From the NCBI RefSeq assembly GCF_001968815.1, contig NZ_MIEQ01000046.1:62001-126000 (forward strand): a stretch of DNA of 64,000 nt. Reading direction: 5' to 3'. The translations under genes were made by a program, and so were the position numbers. The DNA comes from Motiliproteus sp. MSK22-1 (GTDB taxonomy: Bacteria > Pseudomonadota > Gammaproteobacteria > Pseudomonadales > Balneatricaceae). Position 1 is the stretch's first letter. Each line of letters opens with the position of its first letter. The notes under the pieces are model-generated. The model saw only the letters and a program-made list of their open reading frames with translations, was not told the origin of the DNA and did not search any database. Below are positions 16,725-27,835 of the stretch, piece by piece.

Positions 16725-16853
16725 ATGACCGAGGACGGTTACCAAGGTCACAAGGCGAAGTTAACAGGTAATAAAATAGACATCTTTCTGGTCTGGCTAT
16801 CTAATTCAGGTAGTATTGGATCCTCAGATGTTTATGAGCAATACTGGGTTTGA
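16725..16853 (+). CDS. Possible 42-residue small protein between ybiT and fabD
   Basis: An ATG with GGGGAG 4 bases upstream opens a frame of 42 codons (MTEDGYQGHKAKLTGNKIDI then FLVWLSNSGSIG). It begins 18 bases after the ybiT stop and ends about 115 bases before fabD. No family is recognised. It could be a small protein or a leader peptide ahead of the fab genes. The good ribosome binding site is the main support. Confidence 0.3.
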   Translation: MTEDGYQGHKAKLTGNKIDIFLVWLSNSGSIGSSDVYEQYWV

Positions 16854-16969
16854 GGCAAGAGTCAATTTTCGAAAAGAATCGCGGATCAATACAGACGGTC
16901 AGTCCGGCTCGAAAGTTGTCTCAATTGCAGCGAATTTTGATTATATCTATTTCAGTTTATGAGGACGGC

Positions 16970-17902
16970 ATGAATCAGACTCTTGCGTTTGTTTTTCCTG
17001 GGCAAGGTTCACAACAAATTGGAATGTTATCTGAGTTGGGAGAAGAGCATCCCATCGTCAAAGAAACCTTTGAGTCTGCATCAAAGGCTCTTGGTTATGA
17101 TTTATGGGCTTTAATACAGAATGGCCCAATTGAAGAACTCAACAGTACCGATAAAACACAACCTGCGTTGCTTACCGCTGGCGTGGCCTTATGGCGCCTT
17201 TGGAATCATCTCGGTGGTGCCAAACCAACGGTTTTGGCTGGCCACAGTCTGGGAGAATATACAGCGCTGGTCTGTGCCGGTGTTATCACTCTTGAAGATG
17301 GCGTTAGACTGGTCAAGGCTCGTGGCGAATTTATGCAGGAGGCTGTTCCAGCCGGGCAGGGGGCAATGGCTGCAATTCTTGGTCTGGATGATGAAAAGAT
17401 TGAGCAAGCCTGTGCTCAGGCATCTCAGGGGGATGTGGTGTCTGCTGTCAATTACAACTCGCCAGGGCAGGTCGTTATTGCAGGTCAGGCTGCTGCGGTA
17501 GAGCGTGCAATTGAAACCTGTAAGGAGATGGGAGCAAAGCGCGCCATGCCTTTGCCGGTTAGTGTCCCTTCACATTGTGCGCTAATGAAGCCGGCGGCAG
17601 AAAAACTCGCGCAGATGCTGGATACCTTGACTCTCAGCAGTCCTGAAATACCGGTCATCCAGAATGTAACGGCAACAGTCCCAGCCGATCTTGATCAATT
17701 GAAGCAAAACCTGTTGTCCCAGTTGTATAATCCGGTTCTATGGACTGCGAGCGTTAACCAGATGGTTGAACAGGGCGTTGAAAATATTATTGAATGCGGT
17801 CCAGGCAAAGTATTGTCCGGGCTAAACAAGCGAATTCAACGTAGCCTGACCGTTGGAGCTATTAATGATACTGCCGGAATGGAAAAGGCATTGTCTGATT
17901 AG
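16970..17902 (+). CDS. fabD: Malonyl-CoA:ACP transacylase
   Basis: Loads malonyl groups onto acyl carrier protein for fatty acid elongation. From ATG 16970 (GAGG about 8 bases ahead) it has 310 residues, starting MNQTLAFVFPGQGSQQIGML; an upstream frame extension of 40 residues has no similarity to the family. The nucleophile is Ser in GHSLGEYTALV and the catalytic His is in SVPSHCALM. The oxyanion Gln is in FPGQGSQ. It heads fabD-fabG-acpP-fabF. Confidence 0.96.
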   Translation: MNQTLAFVFPGQGSQQIGMLSELGEEHPIVKETFESASKALGYDLWALIQNGPIEELNSTDKTQPALLTAGVALWRLWNHLGGAKPTVLAGHSLGEYTALVCAGVITLEDGVRLVKARGEFMQEAVPAGQGAMAAILGLDDEKIEQACAQASQGDVVSAVNYNSPGQVVIAGQAAAVERAIETCKEMGAKRAMPLPVSVPSHCALMKPAAEKLAQMLDTLTLSSPEIPVIQNVTATVPADLDQLKQNLLSQLYNPVLWTASVNQMVEQGVENIIECGPGKVLSGLNKRIQRSLTVGAINDTAGMEKALSD

Positions 17903-17966
17903 CCACTGGAAACAGACGTTGAAAAAGAACGTGGCGACACAGGATTTTTGAAGAAGGGTTTTTTTA

Positions 17967-18710
17967 ATGAGTATCGAAGGTAAAGTTGCTCTGGTAACAG
18001 GTGCAACCCGAGGTATCGGTAAGGCTATTGCTGAAGAGCTTGGCCGTCAAGGTGTTGTCGTCGTTGGAACTGCCACTAGCGAAAAAGGCGCCGCTACGAT
18101 CACCCAGAGTCTTGCAGAAGCGGGTATCAAAGGCGCTGGCGTCGTTCTGGATGTTGCCTCTCAGGAATCAGTAGATGAGGTACTGAAGTCCATTCAGAAC
18201 GATTTTGGCGTAGTCACCATTGTCGTTAACAACGCGGGTATCACCCGGGACAATCTCCTGATGCGGATGAAGGACGATGAATGGGATTCCGTACTGAACA
18301 CTAACCTGAGTTCCATTTATCGGGTTGCAAAAGGCTGCTTAAGAGGGATGACCAAGGCTCGCTGGGGGCGTATCATTAATGTCAGCTCCGTTGTTGCTTC
18401 TATGGGGAATGCAGGGCAATCTAACTACGCCGCGGCCAAAGCCGGGATAGAAGGATTTAGTCGTGCCCTGGCCCGAGAGGTAGGATCTCGCAATATTACT
18501 GTTAACTCCGTTGCTCCTGGATTTATTGATACGGATATGACTAGCGGATTGGCCGATGAGCACAAAGATAAACTTCGTGCACAGATTCCGATGAATCGCC
18601 TGGGGGACCCAAAAGAGGTTGCTGCAGTTGTTGGTTTTCTAGCCAGTGATGCCGGTGCATATGTAACTGGAGACACAATCCACGTAAATGGTGGCATGTA
18701 TATGTCTTAA
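17967..18710 (+). CDS. fabG: 3-oxoacyl-ACP reductase FabG
   Basis: An NADPH-dependent short-chain dehydrogenase that reduces beta-ketoacyl-ACP. 247 residues with the cofactor motif TGATRGIGKAIAEELG, NNAGITRDNL, the catalytic Ser in INVSSVVASMG, and Tyr/Lys in NYAAAKAG. The C-terminus GDTIHVNGGMYMS is characteristic of FabG. It starts 64 bases after fabD and has an AAGAAGGG-type site before its ATG. A large hairpin lies between it and acpP. Confidence 0.97.
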   Translation: MSIEGKVALVTGATRGIGKAIAEELGRQGVVVVGTATSEKGAATITQSLAEAGIKGAGVVLDVASQESVDEVLKSIQNDFGVVTIVVNNAGITRDNLLMRMKDDEWDSVLNTNLSSIYRVAKGCLRGMTKARWGRIINVSSVVASMGNAGQSNYAAAKAGIEGFSRALAREVGSRNITVNSVAPGFIDTDMTSGLADEHKDKLRAQIPMNRLGDPKEVAAVVGFLASDAGAYVTGDTIHVNGGMYMS

Positions 18711-18712
18711 AT

Positions 18713-18764
18713 GATGAAGGGGAATTGTTTTTTTTGCGAATTTGTTGATAATGTCCCCTTCATC
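18713..18764 (+). other. Long hairpin between fabG and acpP
   Basis: An 11-bp perfect stem, GATGAAGGGGA (18713-18723) with TCCCCTTCATC (18754-18764), encloses a 30-base loop that contains a run of eight T. It starts just after the fabG stop. No T-run follows the stem, so it is not a standard terminator. It may be an RNA processing or stability element that separates acpP expression from fabG. Confidence 0.5.
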
Positions 18765-18874
18765 CAGCCACATACTGATTCAAGTGGCGGACGGCGAAAC
18801 AGATATCCCTGAAGATGTTTGTCAACTAGGAAAGACATCTTTGGAAAAATCGTTCACAACAAGTAGGAAGAACT

Positions 18875-19108
18875 ATGAGTACTATTGAAGAGCGCGTAAA
18901 GAAGATTGTTGCAGAACAATTGGGCGTCAAAGAAGAGGAAGTGACGAGCGAGGCCTCTTTTGTAGAAGACCTGGGCGCAGATTCTCTGGACACTGTAGAG
19001 CTGGTAATGGCTTTAGAGGAGGAATTCGAGACTGAAATTCCTGATGAAGAAGCTGAAAAAATTACTACTGTTAAGCTGGCCATCGGGTACATCGAAGCGA
19101 ATCAGTAG
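18875..19108 (+). CDS. acpP: Acyl carrier protein
   Basis: A 77-residue acidic protein ([18 protein letters not shown]...) with the phosphopantetheine attachment serine in [18 protein letters not shown] (Ser near residue 37). It carries growing acyl chains for FabF, FabG, FabD and PlsX, all encoded nearby. A GTAGGAAGA site precedes the ATG. A separate terminator lies downstream and a long hairpin upstream, consistent with an abundant monocistronic form. Confidence 0.98.
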   Translation: MSTIEERVKKIVAEQLGVKEEEVTSEASFVEDLGADSLDTVELVMALEEEFETEIPDEEAEKITTVKLAIGYIEANQ

Positions 19109-19132
19109 TCTCGCTTAGAATAAGCTTACGAG

Positions 19133-19169
19133 AAGCCGCTGCTATCCTGTATAGAGCGGCTTTTCTTTT
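19133..19169 (+). terminator. Intrinsic terminator after acpP
   Basis: The stem AAGCCGCT/AGCGGCTT (8 bp) encloses a 14-base loop and is followed by TTCTTTTG and a further run of T. It lies 24 bases after the acpP stop, ahead of fabF. Confidence 0.75.
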
Positions 19170-19214
19170 GTTTTTTCGTTTGGCTTTTGTTTCATCGTTT
19201 ATTGGAGGACGGCT

Positions 19215-20456
19215 ATGTCTCGGAGAAGAGTTGTTGTTACCGGTCTGGGTATGCTTACCCCTTTGGGTAACACGGTCAAAGAGACGTGGGATGGCATCGT
19301 AAACGGCAAGAGTGGTATCACTCCTATCGAGCATTTTGATACCTCTGTTTACAACACCCGCTTTGGTGGGTCGGTTAGAAATTTTGATGTCAGTCAGTAC
19401 ATGAGCGTTAAAGACGCTCGCAAGATGGATTATTTTATCCAGTACGGCATGGCTGCTGGTATTCAAGCTATAGAAGATGCTGGTTTGGAAGTATCGGAAG
19501 AAAATGCTTCTCGAATTGGTGTTGCTATCGGTTCGGGTATTGGCGGTTTACCGATGATCGAAAAGAACCACGATGTCGTCAACAATAGCGGTCCACGAAG
19601 GATTTCACCATTCTTTGTACCGGGTAGTATTATAAACATGATCGCCGGAAACCTCTCTATCCGTTACGGGATGAAAGGACCGAACATCGCGATTACTACC
19701 GCCTGTACGACGGGTACCCATAACATAGGTTCAGCTGCTCGCATGATCGCTTACGGTGATGCAGATGTGATGCTGGCCGGTGGTGCTGAAATGGCAACCA
19801 CTCCTTTGGGATTAGGTGGTTTCTCCGCTGCTCGCGCTTTATCTACACGGAACGACAACCCGCAGGCTGCCAGTCGCCCATGGGATAAAGATAGAGACGG
19901 TTTTGTGCTCAGTGATGGAGCCGGGGTCATGGTTCTTGAAGAGTACGAGTCCGCGAAAAAGCGGGGGGCTCGAATCTATGCAGAGTTATCCGGTTTTGGG
20001 ATGAGTGGTGATGCTTACCACATGACTTCTCCCCCTGAGGATGGAAGTGGAGCCGCTGCGTCCATGTTTAATGCCATTAAAGATTCTGGCTTAAACCCGG
20101 ATCAGATCCACTATATCAACGCTCATGGGACATCAACCCCAGCAGGCGATATAGCAGAGTCTAATGCTGCGAAGCGGGTGTTAGGTGATGCTGCCAGCAA
20201 TGTCCGGATGAGTTCTACCAAGTCGATGATAGGTCACCTTCTGGGTGCGGCAGGTGCAGTAGAAGCAATCTTCTCTGTATTAGCCATTCGCGACCAAGTA
20301 GCACCACCTACAATTAACCTGGACAATCCTTCTGAAGGATGTGATCTCGACTATGTTGCTCATCAGGCTCAAGAAATCCAGATTGATGCAACTATCAGTA
20401 ACTCCTTTGGCTTCGGTGGTACTAACGGCTCGCTGGTTTTCAGCAAGTTGTCATAG
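19215..20456 (+). CDS. fabF: 3-oxoacyl-ACP synthase II FabF
   Basis: A condensing enzyme of fatty acid elongation with 413 residues. It starts [19 protein letters not shown]. The catalytic Cys is in [13 protein letters not shown] and the two His residues are in [11 protein letters not shown] and [11 protein letters not shown]. The ending [15 protein letters not shown] is typical. FabF makes cis-vaccenate and controls the temperature response of membrane lipids in E. coli. A TTGGAGGACG site precedes the ATG. Confidence 0.97.
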   Translation: MSRRRVVVTGLGMLTPLGNTVKETWDGIVNGKSGITPIEHFDTSVYNTRFGGSVRNFDVSQYMSVKDARKMDYFIQYGMAAGIQAIEDAGLEVSEENASRIGVAIGSGIGGLPMIEKNHDVVNNSGPRRISPFFVPGSIINMIAGNLSIRYGMKGPNIAITTACTTGTHNIGSAARMIAYGDADVMLAGGAEMATTPLGLGGFSAARALSTRNDNPQAASRPWDKDRDGFVLSDGAGVMVLEEYESAKKRGARIYAELSGFGMSGDAYHMTSPPEDGSGAAASMFNAIKDSGLNPDQIHYINAHGTSTPAGDIAESNAAKRVLGDAASNVRMSSTKSMIGHLLGAAGAVEAIFSVLAIRDQVAPPTINLDNPSEGCDLDYVAHQAQEIQIDATISNSFGFGGTNGSLVFSKLS

Positions 20457-20561
20457 TATCACTGCTGTATTCTGGATCTTTAAGGGGCTTCCAGTTCGCT
20501 GGAAGCCTGTCCGGCTTACAACTGACTTTTATGGTCGGCGAAGTCCGGCAGACTTCTAACT

Positions 20562-21442
20562 ATGCAATTTCCCATAACCCTCATTAATGGCCAGTGGCAA
20601 GGTGCTTTAAGCGCTTTTGACCGTGGACTTGCTTACGGTGACGGCCTCTTCGAAACAGTTAAGGTTACCCAGGGCAGACCCTTATTGTGGCCGCTCCACA
20701 AGGCCCGCTTGCTGCGAGGATGCAGCTGTTTGGGTATTCCATTCGGTAGCGAACAGCAGCATCAGTTAGAATCCGAAATCAGCACACTCTGCGAGAAGCT
20801 TGAAAACTCAGATGCAGTAATTAAGCTGATTGTTACCCGTGGTACTGGTGGGCGTGGATATAGACCCAGCCAGGATTTGACAGCGCAGCGAATACTGATT
20901 GCCTCTGCATTGCCGGAGTTTCCGCAAGAACATTACCAGAGAGGAATTAAGCTGTTTCTTTGTCAGACTCGTTTATCCATAAACCCACGGATTGCAGGCA
21001 TAAAGCACCTCAACCGACTTGAGCAGGTGCTGGCTCGATCTGAATGGCAGGATGAATATGCAGAAGGGGTTCTCTGCGATTATTCCGACCGGGTCATCGA
21101 AGGAACTATGAGTAATATTTTTGCCCTTACTGATAAGGGTCTTGTTACTCCCGAACTGACAGATTGTGGGGTATCGGGAATCATCAGGGATCTTTTAATA
21201 GAAAGAGCTCAGCAAGAGAATCTAACCGTTTTGGTTAAGAGCCTTAGTGTAGATGACCTGCTATCAGCGCAGGCTCTATGCGTTACGAATAGCCTCATAG
21301 GCGTTTGGCCTGTACGTCAGTTTGCTGATCGTATCTATAAACCGCATCAATTGATCAGTACTATGGGGCTGTGGCTACAACAAGCAGAAACATTGAGCTT
21401 GTCTGAATTTAATACATTAGAAAGCAATCGTAAGGAGTTGAA

Positions 21443-21446
<4 letters not shown>
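20562..21446 (+). CDS. pabC: Aminodeoxychorismate lyase
   Basis: A PLP-dependent fold-type IV enzyme that releases pyruvate from 4-amino-4-deoxychorismate to form p-aminobenzoate for folate. 294 residues; motifs FDRGLAYGDGLFETVKV, the PLP lysine in AGIKHLNRLEQVLAR, and EGTMSNIF. It follows fabF by about 100 bases and overlaps mltG by 4 bases (ATGA), so the two are translationally coupled. Confidence 0.93.
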
Positions 21447-23202
<1,756 letters not shown>

Positions 23203-23205
23203 CTA

Positions 23206-24240
23206 ATGAGCTCTGAACCCACTCAAACTTACTTTAGCTGGCAACAGGACAATTGGCATAACCTTCGTTTATTGCAACAACGGAACCGGTTGCCCCATGC
23301 ACTGCTTTTCAGCGGTGTTAAGGGCATTGGAAAGTTGCACTTTGCCAGAGCCTTTGGTCGCTATATGTTGTGTTCCAATCCGGCTTCGCCTGAGGGAGAA
23401 CAAGGGGCAGAAAACCAGTTATCTCAAGTAGCCTGCGAGAAGTGCAAAGCCTGCCTGCTGACTCAGCAGGGTACTCATCCTGATATGGTGGAAATTGTTC
23501 CTGATGAGCCGGGGAAACCGATAAAGATAGATCAAATTCGTGAGCTGACTCGATTTGTAGCCAGTTCGCCTCAACAGGGAGGGTATCGCATCGTCATTAT
23601 CTGCCCCCCGGAAGAAATGAATATCAATGCGGGTAACGCAGTGCTGAAAGTCCTTGAAGAACCAGGGAAGAACACGTTGTTCATGTTGGTCAGTCATTCA
23701 AGTGGCCGTTTAATGGCGACTATTAGAAGTCGCTGCCAGGCCATAAACTTTAGCCAGCCCAAAAAAGCTGAATCAATACAATGGCTGCAACAAAAAAGCG
23801 ATAACGACAATATTGACCTATTATTGAGCATATGTAACGGTTCTCCGTTGTCAGCACTGGATTTCTTGAATGATCAGGGCTTGGAACGCCGTAGCGCAGT
23901 TCTGGCGGGGTTGAAAGGAGCCGCCTCAAGGCGATTGTCTGTAACTGAGGTAGCCCAACAGTGGCAAAAGGAGAAACCGGATTCTCTATTGGAGTGGCTG
24001 AGCAGTCTGATTTCAGATTTTATCCGCTATAAGATGAGCGAATCCGTCGATAAAGTTGTCAATAAAGATGCCGAGAAACTGATCACAAAGGCTTCATTCA
24101 GGGTGCAGGAAGAGAAGTTATTTGCTTTCATTGACAAAATACAGGAATATCGTTTACAGGTTATCAGTAAAACCAACCCTAATCAGCAGTTGATGTACGA
24201 GGATTTGCTGGTTGGTTGGGTCGGGCTTTTTGACAGCTAG
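23206..24240 (+). CDS. holB: DNA polymerase III delta-prime subunit
   Basis: A clamp loader subunit of 344 residues. It has the AAA+ fold with a degenerate P-loop (FSGVKGIGKLHFARAF) and the zinc module cysteines: one in MLCSNP, then CEKCKAC followed by THPD. Further motifs are IKIDQIRELTRFV and NAVLKVLEEPGKNTLF, and the SRC motif in IRSRCQ. It lies between tmk and pilZ, as in Pseudomonas. Confidence 0.93.
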   Translation: MSSEPTQTYFSWQQDNWHNLRLLQQRNRLPHALLFSGVKGIGKLHFARAFGRYMLCSNPASPEGEQGAENQLSQVACEKCKACLLTQQGTHPDMVEIVPDEPGKPIKIDQIRELTRFVASSPQQGGYRIVIICPPEEMNINAGNAVLKVLEEPGKNTLFMLVSHSSGRLMATIRSRCQAINFSQPKKAESIQWLQQKSDNDNIDLLLSICNGSPLSALDFLNDQGLERRSAVLAGLKGAASRRLSVTEVAQQWQKEKPDSLLEWLSSLISDFIRYKMSESVDKVVNKDAEKLITKASFRVQEEKLFAFIDKIQEYRLQVISKTNPNQQLMYEDLLVGWVGLFDS

Positions 24241-24333
24241 AAGCTGTGTTTTCTTAGCGCTCGTTAGTTTTTTCGTTAGAAAATGTGTAATCATTAGTCG
24301 CATCAGCTATCAGATGAAACTCAGGATCTTTTA

Positions 24334-24684
24334 ATGTCAGCAAGTCCAAGGGCCAGCCACGGAATACTCTCTTTGACTATTAAGTCAAAAGACGAGCTTT
24401 ACCGTAGTTACATGCCCTTTATTAAAAATGGCGGGTTATTCGTAACAACTCAGCGCAGTTATCAGATGGGTGAAGAAGTATTTATGCTGTTGGATTTAAT
24501 GGATGAGCCCGACAAAATACCGGTCACCGGCAAAGTTGTCTGGGTCACTCCCAGAGGAGCCCAGGGGGGAAACCAGACCGGAATAGGCATACAGCTAAGT
24601 GCGGATGACAACACTGTTACAGGCAAAATCGAGACCTATCTTGCAGGAGCCTTAGGTACTGGTCGCCTTACTCACACCATGTAA
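24334..24684 (+). CDS. pilZ: Type IV pilus assembly protein PilZ
   Basis: A single PilZ domain of 116 residues with ILSLTIKSKDELYRSYMPF, then NGGLFVTTQRSYQMGEEV and VTGKVVWVTPRG. The RxxxR motif that binds cyclic di-GMP in canonical PilZ domains is not seen. That is as in Pseudomonas PilZ, which acts in pilus assembly through PilB and FimX and does not bind the nucleotide itself. The position between holB and tatD is the conserved one. Confidence 0.93.
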   Translation: MSASPRASHGILSLTIKSKDELYRSYMPFIKNGGLFVTTQRSYQMGEEVFMLLDLMDEPDKIPVTGKVVWVTPRGAQGGNQTGIGIQLSADDNTVTGKIETYLAGALGTGRLTHTM

Positions 24685-24814
24685 TCGATGTAATATGCTT
24701 AGGCAATTCTCATGTTGATGGGCTTAACAGCACACCGATAACGAGGTGAGTACTTAAGCACGTCTCATTGTTTTCCACTGCTCCTTATTTTCTATTCCCT
24801 ATTTTAAGAATTCT

Positions 24815-25588
24815 ATGCTTATTGACTCCCACTGCCACCTTGATCGACTGAAACTGGATGCTTACGATGGTGATTTGAACCTGTCTCTTAAGGCTGCACG
24901 AGAGCAGGGGGTCGGAAAGATCCTCTGTGTATCCACCGATATGGCTCGCCTTCCTCAGATGTTAGAGCTGGTTCAGTCCAAAAAAGACGTTCTTGCTTCT
25001 GTGGGTGTACACCCTATAAGCGATGAAATAGCCACCATTACTGAGCAGCAATTGCTGGATGCGATAAATAATGACCGTGTGGTAGCGATAGGAGAGACAG
25101 GGCTGGACTATTACTACCAGCCAGAAACAATAGAACAGCAAAAAAGAAGTTTTGAGATTCATCTGCGTGTAGCCGGCCAAAGCGGCTTGCCAGTTATCGT
25201 TCATACTCGTAATGCAAAAGAAGATACTTTGGCACTGATTCGCCAATCGGGAGATGTCGAGACGGGCGGTGTGCTTCATTGCTTTACCGAAGACTGGGAG
25301 ATGGCCAGGCAAGCGATTGATCTCAACTATTGGATATCATTTTCCGGGATAATAACCTTTCGCAACGCCGCTCCTTTGCGAGAAGTGGTGAAACAGGTCC
25401 CTCTGGAGCGCATACTGGTCGAAACTGATGCTCCATATTTAACACCTGCGCCTTATCGCGGGCAATCCAATGAACCAAAGTTCGTGAAGCAAGTGGCCGA
25501 GCGAGTTGCAGAGATCAAAGGACTGGCGTACGAAGAAGTGGTAGAAGCAACAACATCCAATTTTTTCCGTTTGTTTAATCGTGCTTGA
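24815..25588 (+). CDS. TatD-family metal-dependent deoxyribonuclease (YcfH type)
   Basis: 257 residues with an amidohydrolase-like TIM barrel. Metal ligands appear in DSHCHLD (residues 4-10), GETGLDYYY, a His in VIVHTRNA, a His in LHCFTEDW, and the Asp in LVETDAPYLTP. YcfH/TatD proteins are 3' to 5' exonucleases of DNA and RNA. It is the last gene of the tmk-holB-pilZ-tatD block. Confidence 0.93.
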   Translation: MLIDSHCHLDRLKLDAYDGDLNLSLKAAREQGVGKILCVSTDMARLPQMLELVQSKKDVLASVGVHPISDEIATITEQQLLDAINNDRVVAIGETGLDYYYQPETIEQQKRSFEIHLRVAGQSGLPVIVHTRNAKEDTLALIRQSGDVETGGVLHCFTEDWEMARQAIDLNYWISFSGIITFRNAAPLREVVKQVPLERILVETDAPYLTPAPYRGQSNEPKFVKQVAERVAEIKGLAYEEVVEATTSNFFRLFNRA

Positions 25589-25702
25589 ATGGATTGTAAT
25601 CGGATAACTTGATTGGCAAGTCTATATTTTATTGTGACGGGCTATTCTTAGATACGCTCCTGAGCTTAAGTGATCCTATGGGTAAACAAAGGGAGTCACA
25701 AC

Positions 25703-26599
25703 GTGCAATACCCACCCTTGAACTATATTGAACCTGTCTACCGCCCACCCAGCGAGGCTCGTTCGTTAATTCTGCAGGTCACCAACGGCTGCAGCTGGAA
25801 TCGCTGCACGTTCTGTGAGATGTACACAGATCCTCAAAAGAAATTCAGACCAAAGCCTGAGGATGAACTGCTTGAAGAAATAAAAAACCTCTCTGAACGA
25901 GCCTCCGGCATCAAGCGTATATTCCTGGCGGATGGTGATGCCATGGTCTTGTCTGCCCGGCGGCTGCTGACTATTTTGCAGGCAATTCAGCAGTATTTTC
26001 CTGAAGTCAGTCGTGTTTCTGCATACTGCCTTCCTCGAAACCTGAATAACAAATCCGACCAGGAATTACTGTCCCTTAAACAAGCCGGCTTAACCTTATT
26101 GTATGTCGGTGCTGAATCCGGTGATGACAACGTACTTGAGCTGGTCAGCAAGGGAGAGACGTTCGACAGTACAATGACATCACTCAATCGTCTGAAACAA
26201 GCAGGCATAAAACGTTCGGTGATGATACTCAATGGCCTTGGCGGGCAGCAATACAGCCGCCAGCACGCTATTAACTCAGCCAGACTGGCTAATGCCACAC
26301 AACCTGAATATCTGGCTACGCTGGTCGTTACTTTCTACAAGGGGCAACAGCGTTTTCAGGAGGGGTTTGCTGGTGAGTTCAAGCCACTTGAACAGTCAGA
26401 TCTATTTCAGGAGATGGAATGGTTATTGGAAGAGCTGGATCTTGAAAAGACGATTTTCCGAAGTGACCACGCCTCCAATTCACTGGTGCTAAAAGGCGTT
26501 CTGGGACGAGATAAGCAGCAGCTACTCAATCAAGTCAGAGCCGCAATTACAGACCCTCAGGGAGCGCATCTTCGTCCCGAATGGCAAAGAGGTTTTTAG
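25703..26599 (+). CDS. Radical SAM protein of unknown substrate
   Basis: From GTG 25703 (GGGAG 7 bases ahead) the protein has 298 residues. The cluster motif CSWNRCTFC (CxxxCxxC) is near residue 36, followed by EMYTDPQKKFRPKP. It then has the Elp3/MiaB-like elements FLADGDAMVLS, LLYVGAESGDD and VMILNGLGG of the radical SAM barrel. It has no added TRAM, SPASM or B12 domain. The family (COG1032-like) is common in marine gammaproteobacteria and its reaction is not known. The next gene starts 11 bases after its stop. Confidence 0.85.
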   Translation: MQYPPLNYIEPVYRPPSEARSLILQVTNGCSWNRCTFCEMYTDPQKKFRPKPEDELLEEIKNLSERASGIKRIFLADGDAMVLSARRLLTILQAIQQYFPEVSRVSAYCLPRNLNNKSDQELLSLKQAGLTLLYVGAESGDDNVLELVSKGETFDSTMTSLNRLKQAGIKRSVMILNGLGGQQYSRQHAINSARLANATQPEYLATLVVTFYKGQQRFQEGFAGEFKPLEQSDLFQEMEWLLEELDLEKTIFRSDHASNSLVLKGVLGRDKQQLLNQVRAAITDPQGAHLRPEWQRGF

Positions 26600-26610
26600 G
26601 AGTAGATATC

Positions 26611-27198
26611 ATGGCTGAAGAAATACAACCTGACCCACGTACGCAAGCACTGTTGGATCATGCGAAACAAATGGGAAAGAAAGGCCTGCCACCGGTACAT
26701 CTGTGGAATCCCGACTTTAGTGGCGATATTGATATTCGTATTGCCCGAAATGGGGATTGGTTTTACAAAGGATCAATTTTTACTCGATTGGCTATGGTAA
26801 GACTCTTTTCCACAATCCTTCGTAAGGATGAGGATGACTATTATCTTGTTACACCGGTTGAGAAAGTGCGAATTCAGGTCGAGGATGCACCTTTCGTTAT
26901 CGTCAGTCTGGATGTGGTGAACCAGGATGGGCGTCAGTGCCTGATAATGGAAACCAACACAGGTGATCAGCTACGGGTTGATGAGGACCATCCATTATGG
27001 GTCATCAATGATCCGGTCAGCGGAGAACCAGCCCCTTACGTCAGGGTCAGGGATCGACTCGATGGCCTGATATCCCGGGCTGTTTTCTATGAGCTGGCTG
27101 AGTTATCTGAATCGCGTAAAGTTAATGGTAAGCTCTGTCTGGGTGTTGAGAGCGCAGGTTCCTTTTTTGTGCTTGATGATACTCCTTTGGAAACATAA
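26611..27198 (+). CDS. DUF1285 family protein
   Basis: From ATG 26611 (AGGAG 8 bases ahead) the protein has 195 residues. It shows the DUF1285 pattern: PPVHLWNPDFSGDIDIRIARNGDW, GSIFTRLAMVRLFSTILRKD, YYLVTPVEKVRIQVEDAPF, and the ending of the domain RVRDRLDGLISRAVFYELAEL. Structures of this family show two small beta-rich domains with a proposed signalling or ligand-binding role, but no function is proven. It is probably co-transcribed with the radical SAM gene and yjbQ. Confidence 0.85.
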   Translation: MAEEIQPDPRTQALLDHAKQMGKKGLPPVHLWNPDFSGDIDIRIARNGDWFYKGSIFTRLAMVRLFSTILRKDEDDYYLVTPVEKVRIQVEDAPFVIVSLDVVNQDGRQCLIMETNTGDQLRVDEDHPLWVINDPVSGEPAPYVRVRDRLDGLISRAVFYELAELSESRKVNGKLCLGVESAGSFFVLDDTPLET

Positions 27199-27204
27199 TT
27201 TGGC

Positions 27205-27627
27205 ATGGACCTGAAGACAATGGTGGAGCAGTTTGAAGTTGTGACCCGAGGACAGGGCTTGTTTGAATTTACGGAACAGGTTCGCAAAGTTGTTTCTCAT
27301 TCTGGAGTTTCTGAGGGGCTCTGTACACTGTTTATGTGTCATACAAGTGCGAGCATGACTATCCAGGAAAACGCAGACCCTTCGGCCCGTAAAGACCTGG
27401 AACACTGGCTTTCACGATTAGTTAAAGAAGATGATCCTCTATACACCCACACCTGCGAAGGCTCCGATGATATGCCTGCCCACATCAAAGCGGCATTAAC
27501 AGCCACAAGCCTTAGCATTCCGATCATAAACGGCCGACTTGTACTGGGCACCTGGCAGGGGATATTTTGTTGGGAACACAGGTACGGAAATCATCGCAGG
27601 AAGGTAGCTGTGCATATCGGTGGATAG
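27205..27627 (+). CDS. YjbQ/UPF0047 family protein
   Basis: 140 residues with the family signatures CTLFMCHTSASMTIQENADP and LVLGTWQGIFCWEHR. YjbQ proteins have a conserved His and are described as having weak thiamine phosphate synthase activity; the real role is unclear. It starts 6 bases after the DUF1285 gene. It ends the apparent three-gene unit. Confidence 0.9.
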   Translation: MDLKTMVEQFEVVTRGQGLFEFTEQVRKVVSHSGVSEGLCTLFMCHTSASMTIQENADPSARKDLEHWLSRLVKEDDPLYTHTCEGSDDMPAHIKAALTATSLSIPIINGRLVLGTWQGIFCWEHRYGNHRRKVAVHIGG

Positions 27628-27661
27628 ACTAAGCATGTAGGCTACTTGAAAGATAGGGATA

Positions 27662-27811
27662 GTGTACTTTGGGAAAGTGTCACTATTAGTCACCTATAAA
27701 GAGACCGATGATGTATGGCTCATCGACTATGTTTATTTAACAAATATAGAAGAAGATGAAGGTTTTATAAAAAGTCCTGACTGTGAGAAATACATTCCCA
27801 GATGGGGTTGA
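27662..27811 (+). CDS. Possible 49-residue orphan ORF or gene fragment
   Basis: GTG 27662 opens a frame of 49 codons (VYFGKVSLLVTYKETDDVWL, then IDYVYLTNIEEDEGF) that ends in KYIPRWG. AGGGA lies just 2 bases ahead, which is too close for a good site. The composition looks protein-like, with alternating hydrophobic strands and an acidic turn. No family is recognised. It lies beside an IS481-type relic, so it may be the remains of a larger gene. Confidence 0.3.
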   Translation: MYFGKVSLLVTYKETDDVWLIDYVYLTNIEEDEGFIKSPDCEKYIPRWG

Positions 27812-27835
27812 TTCTATAAAATGATCGGTATTAGT

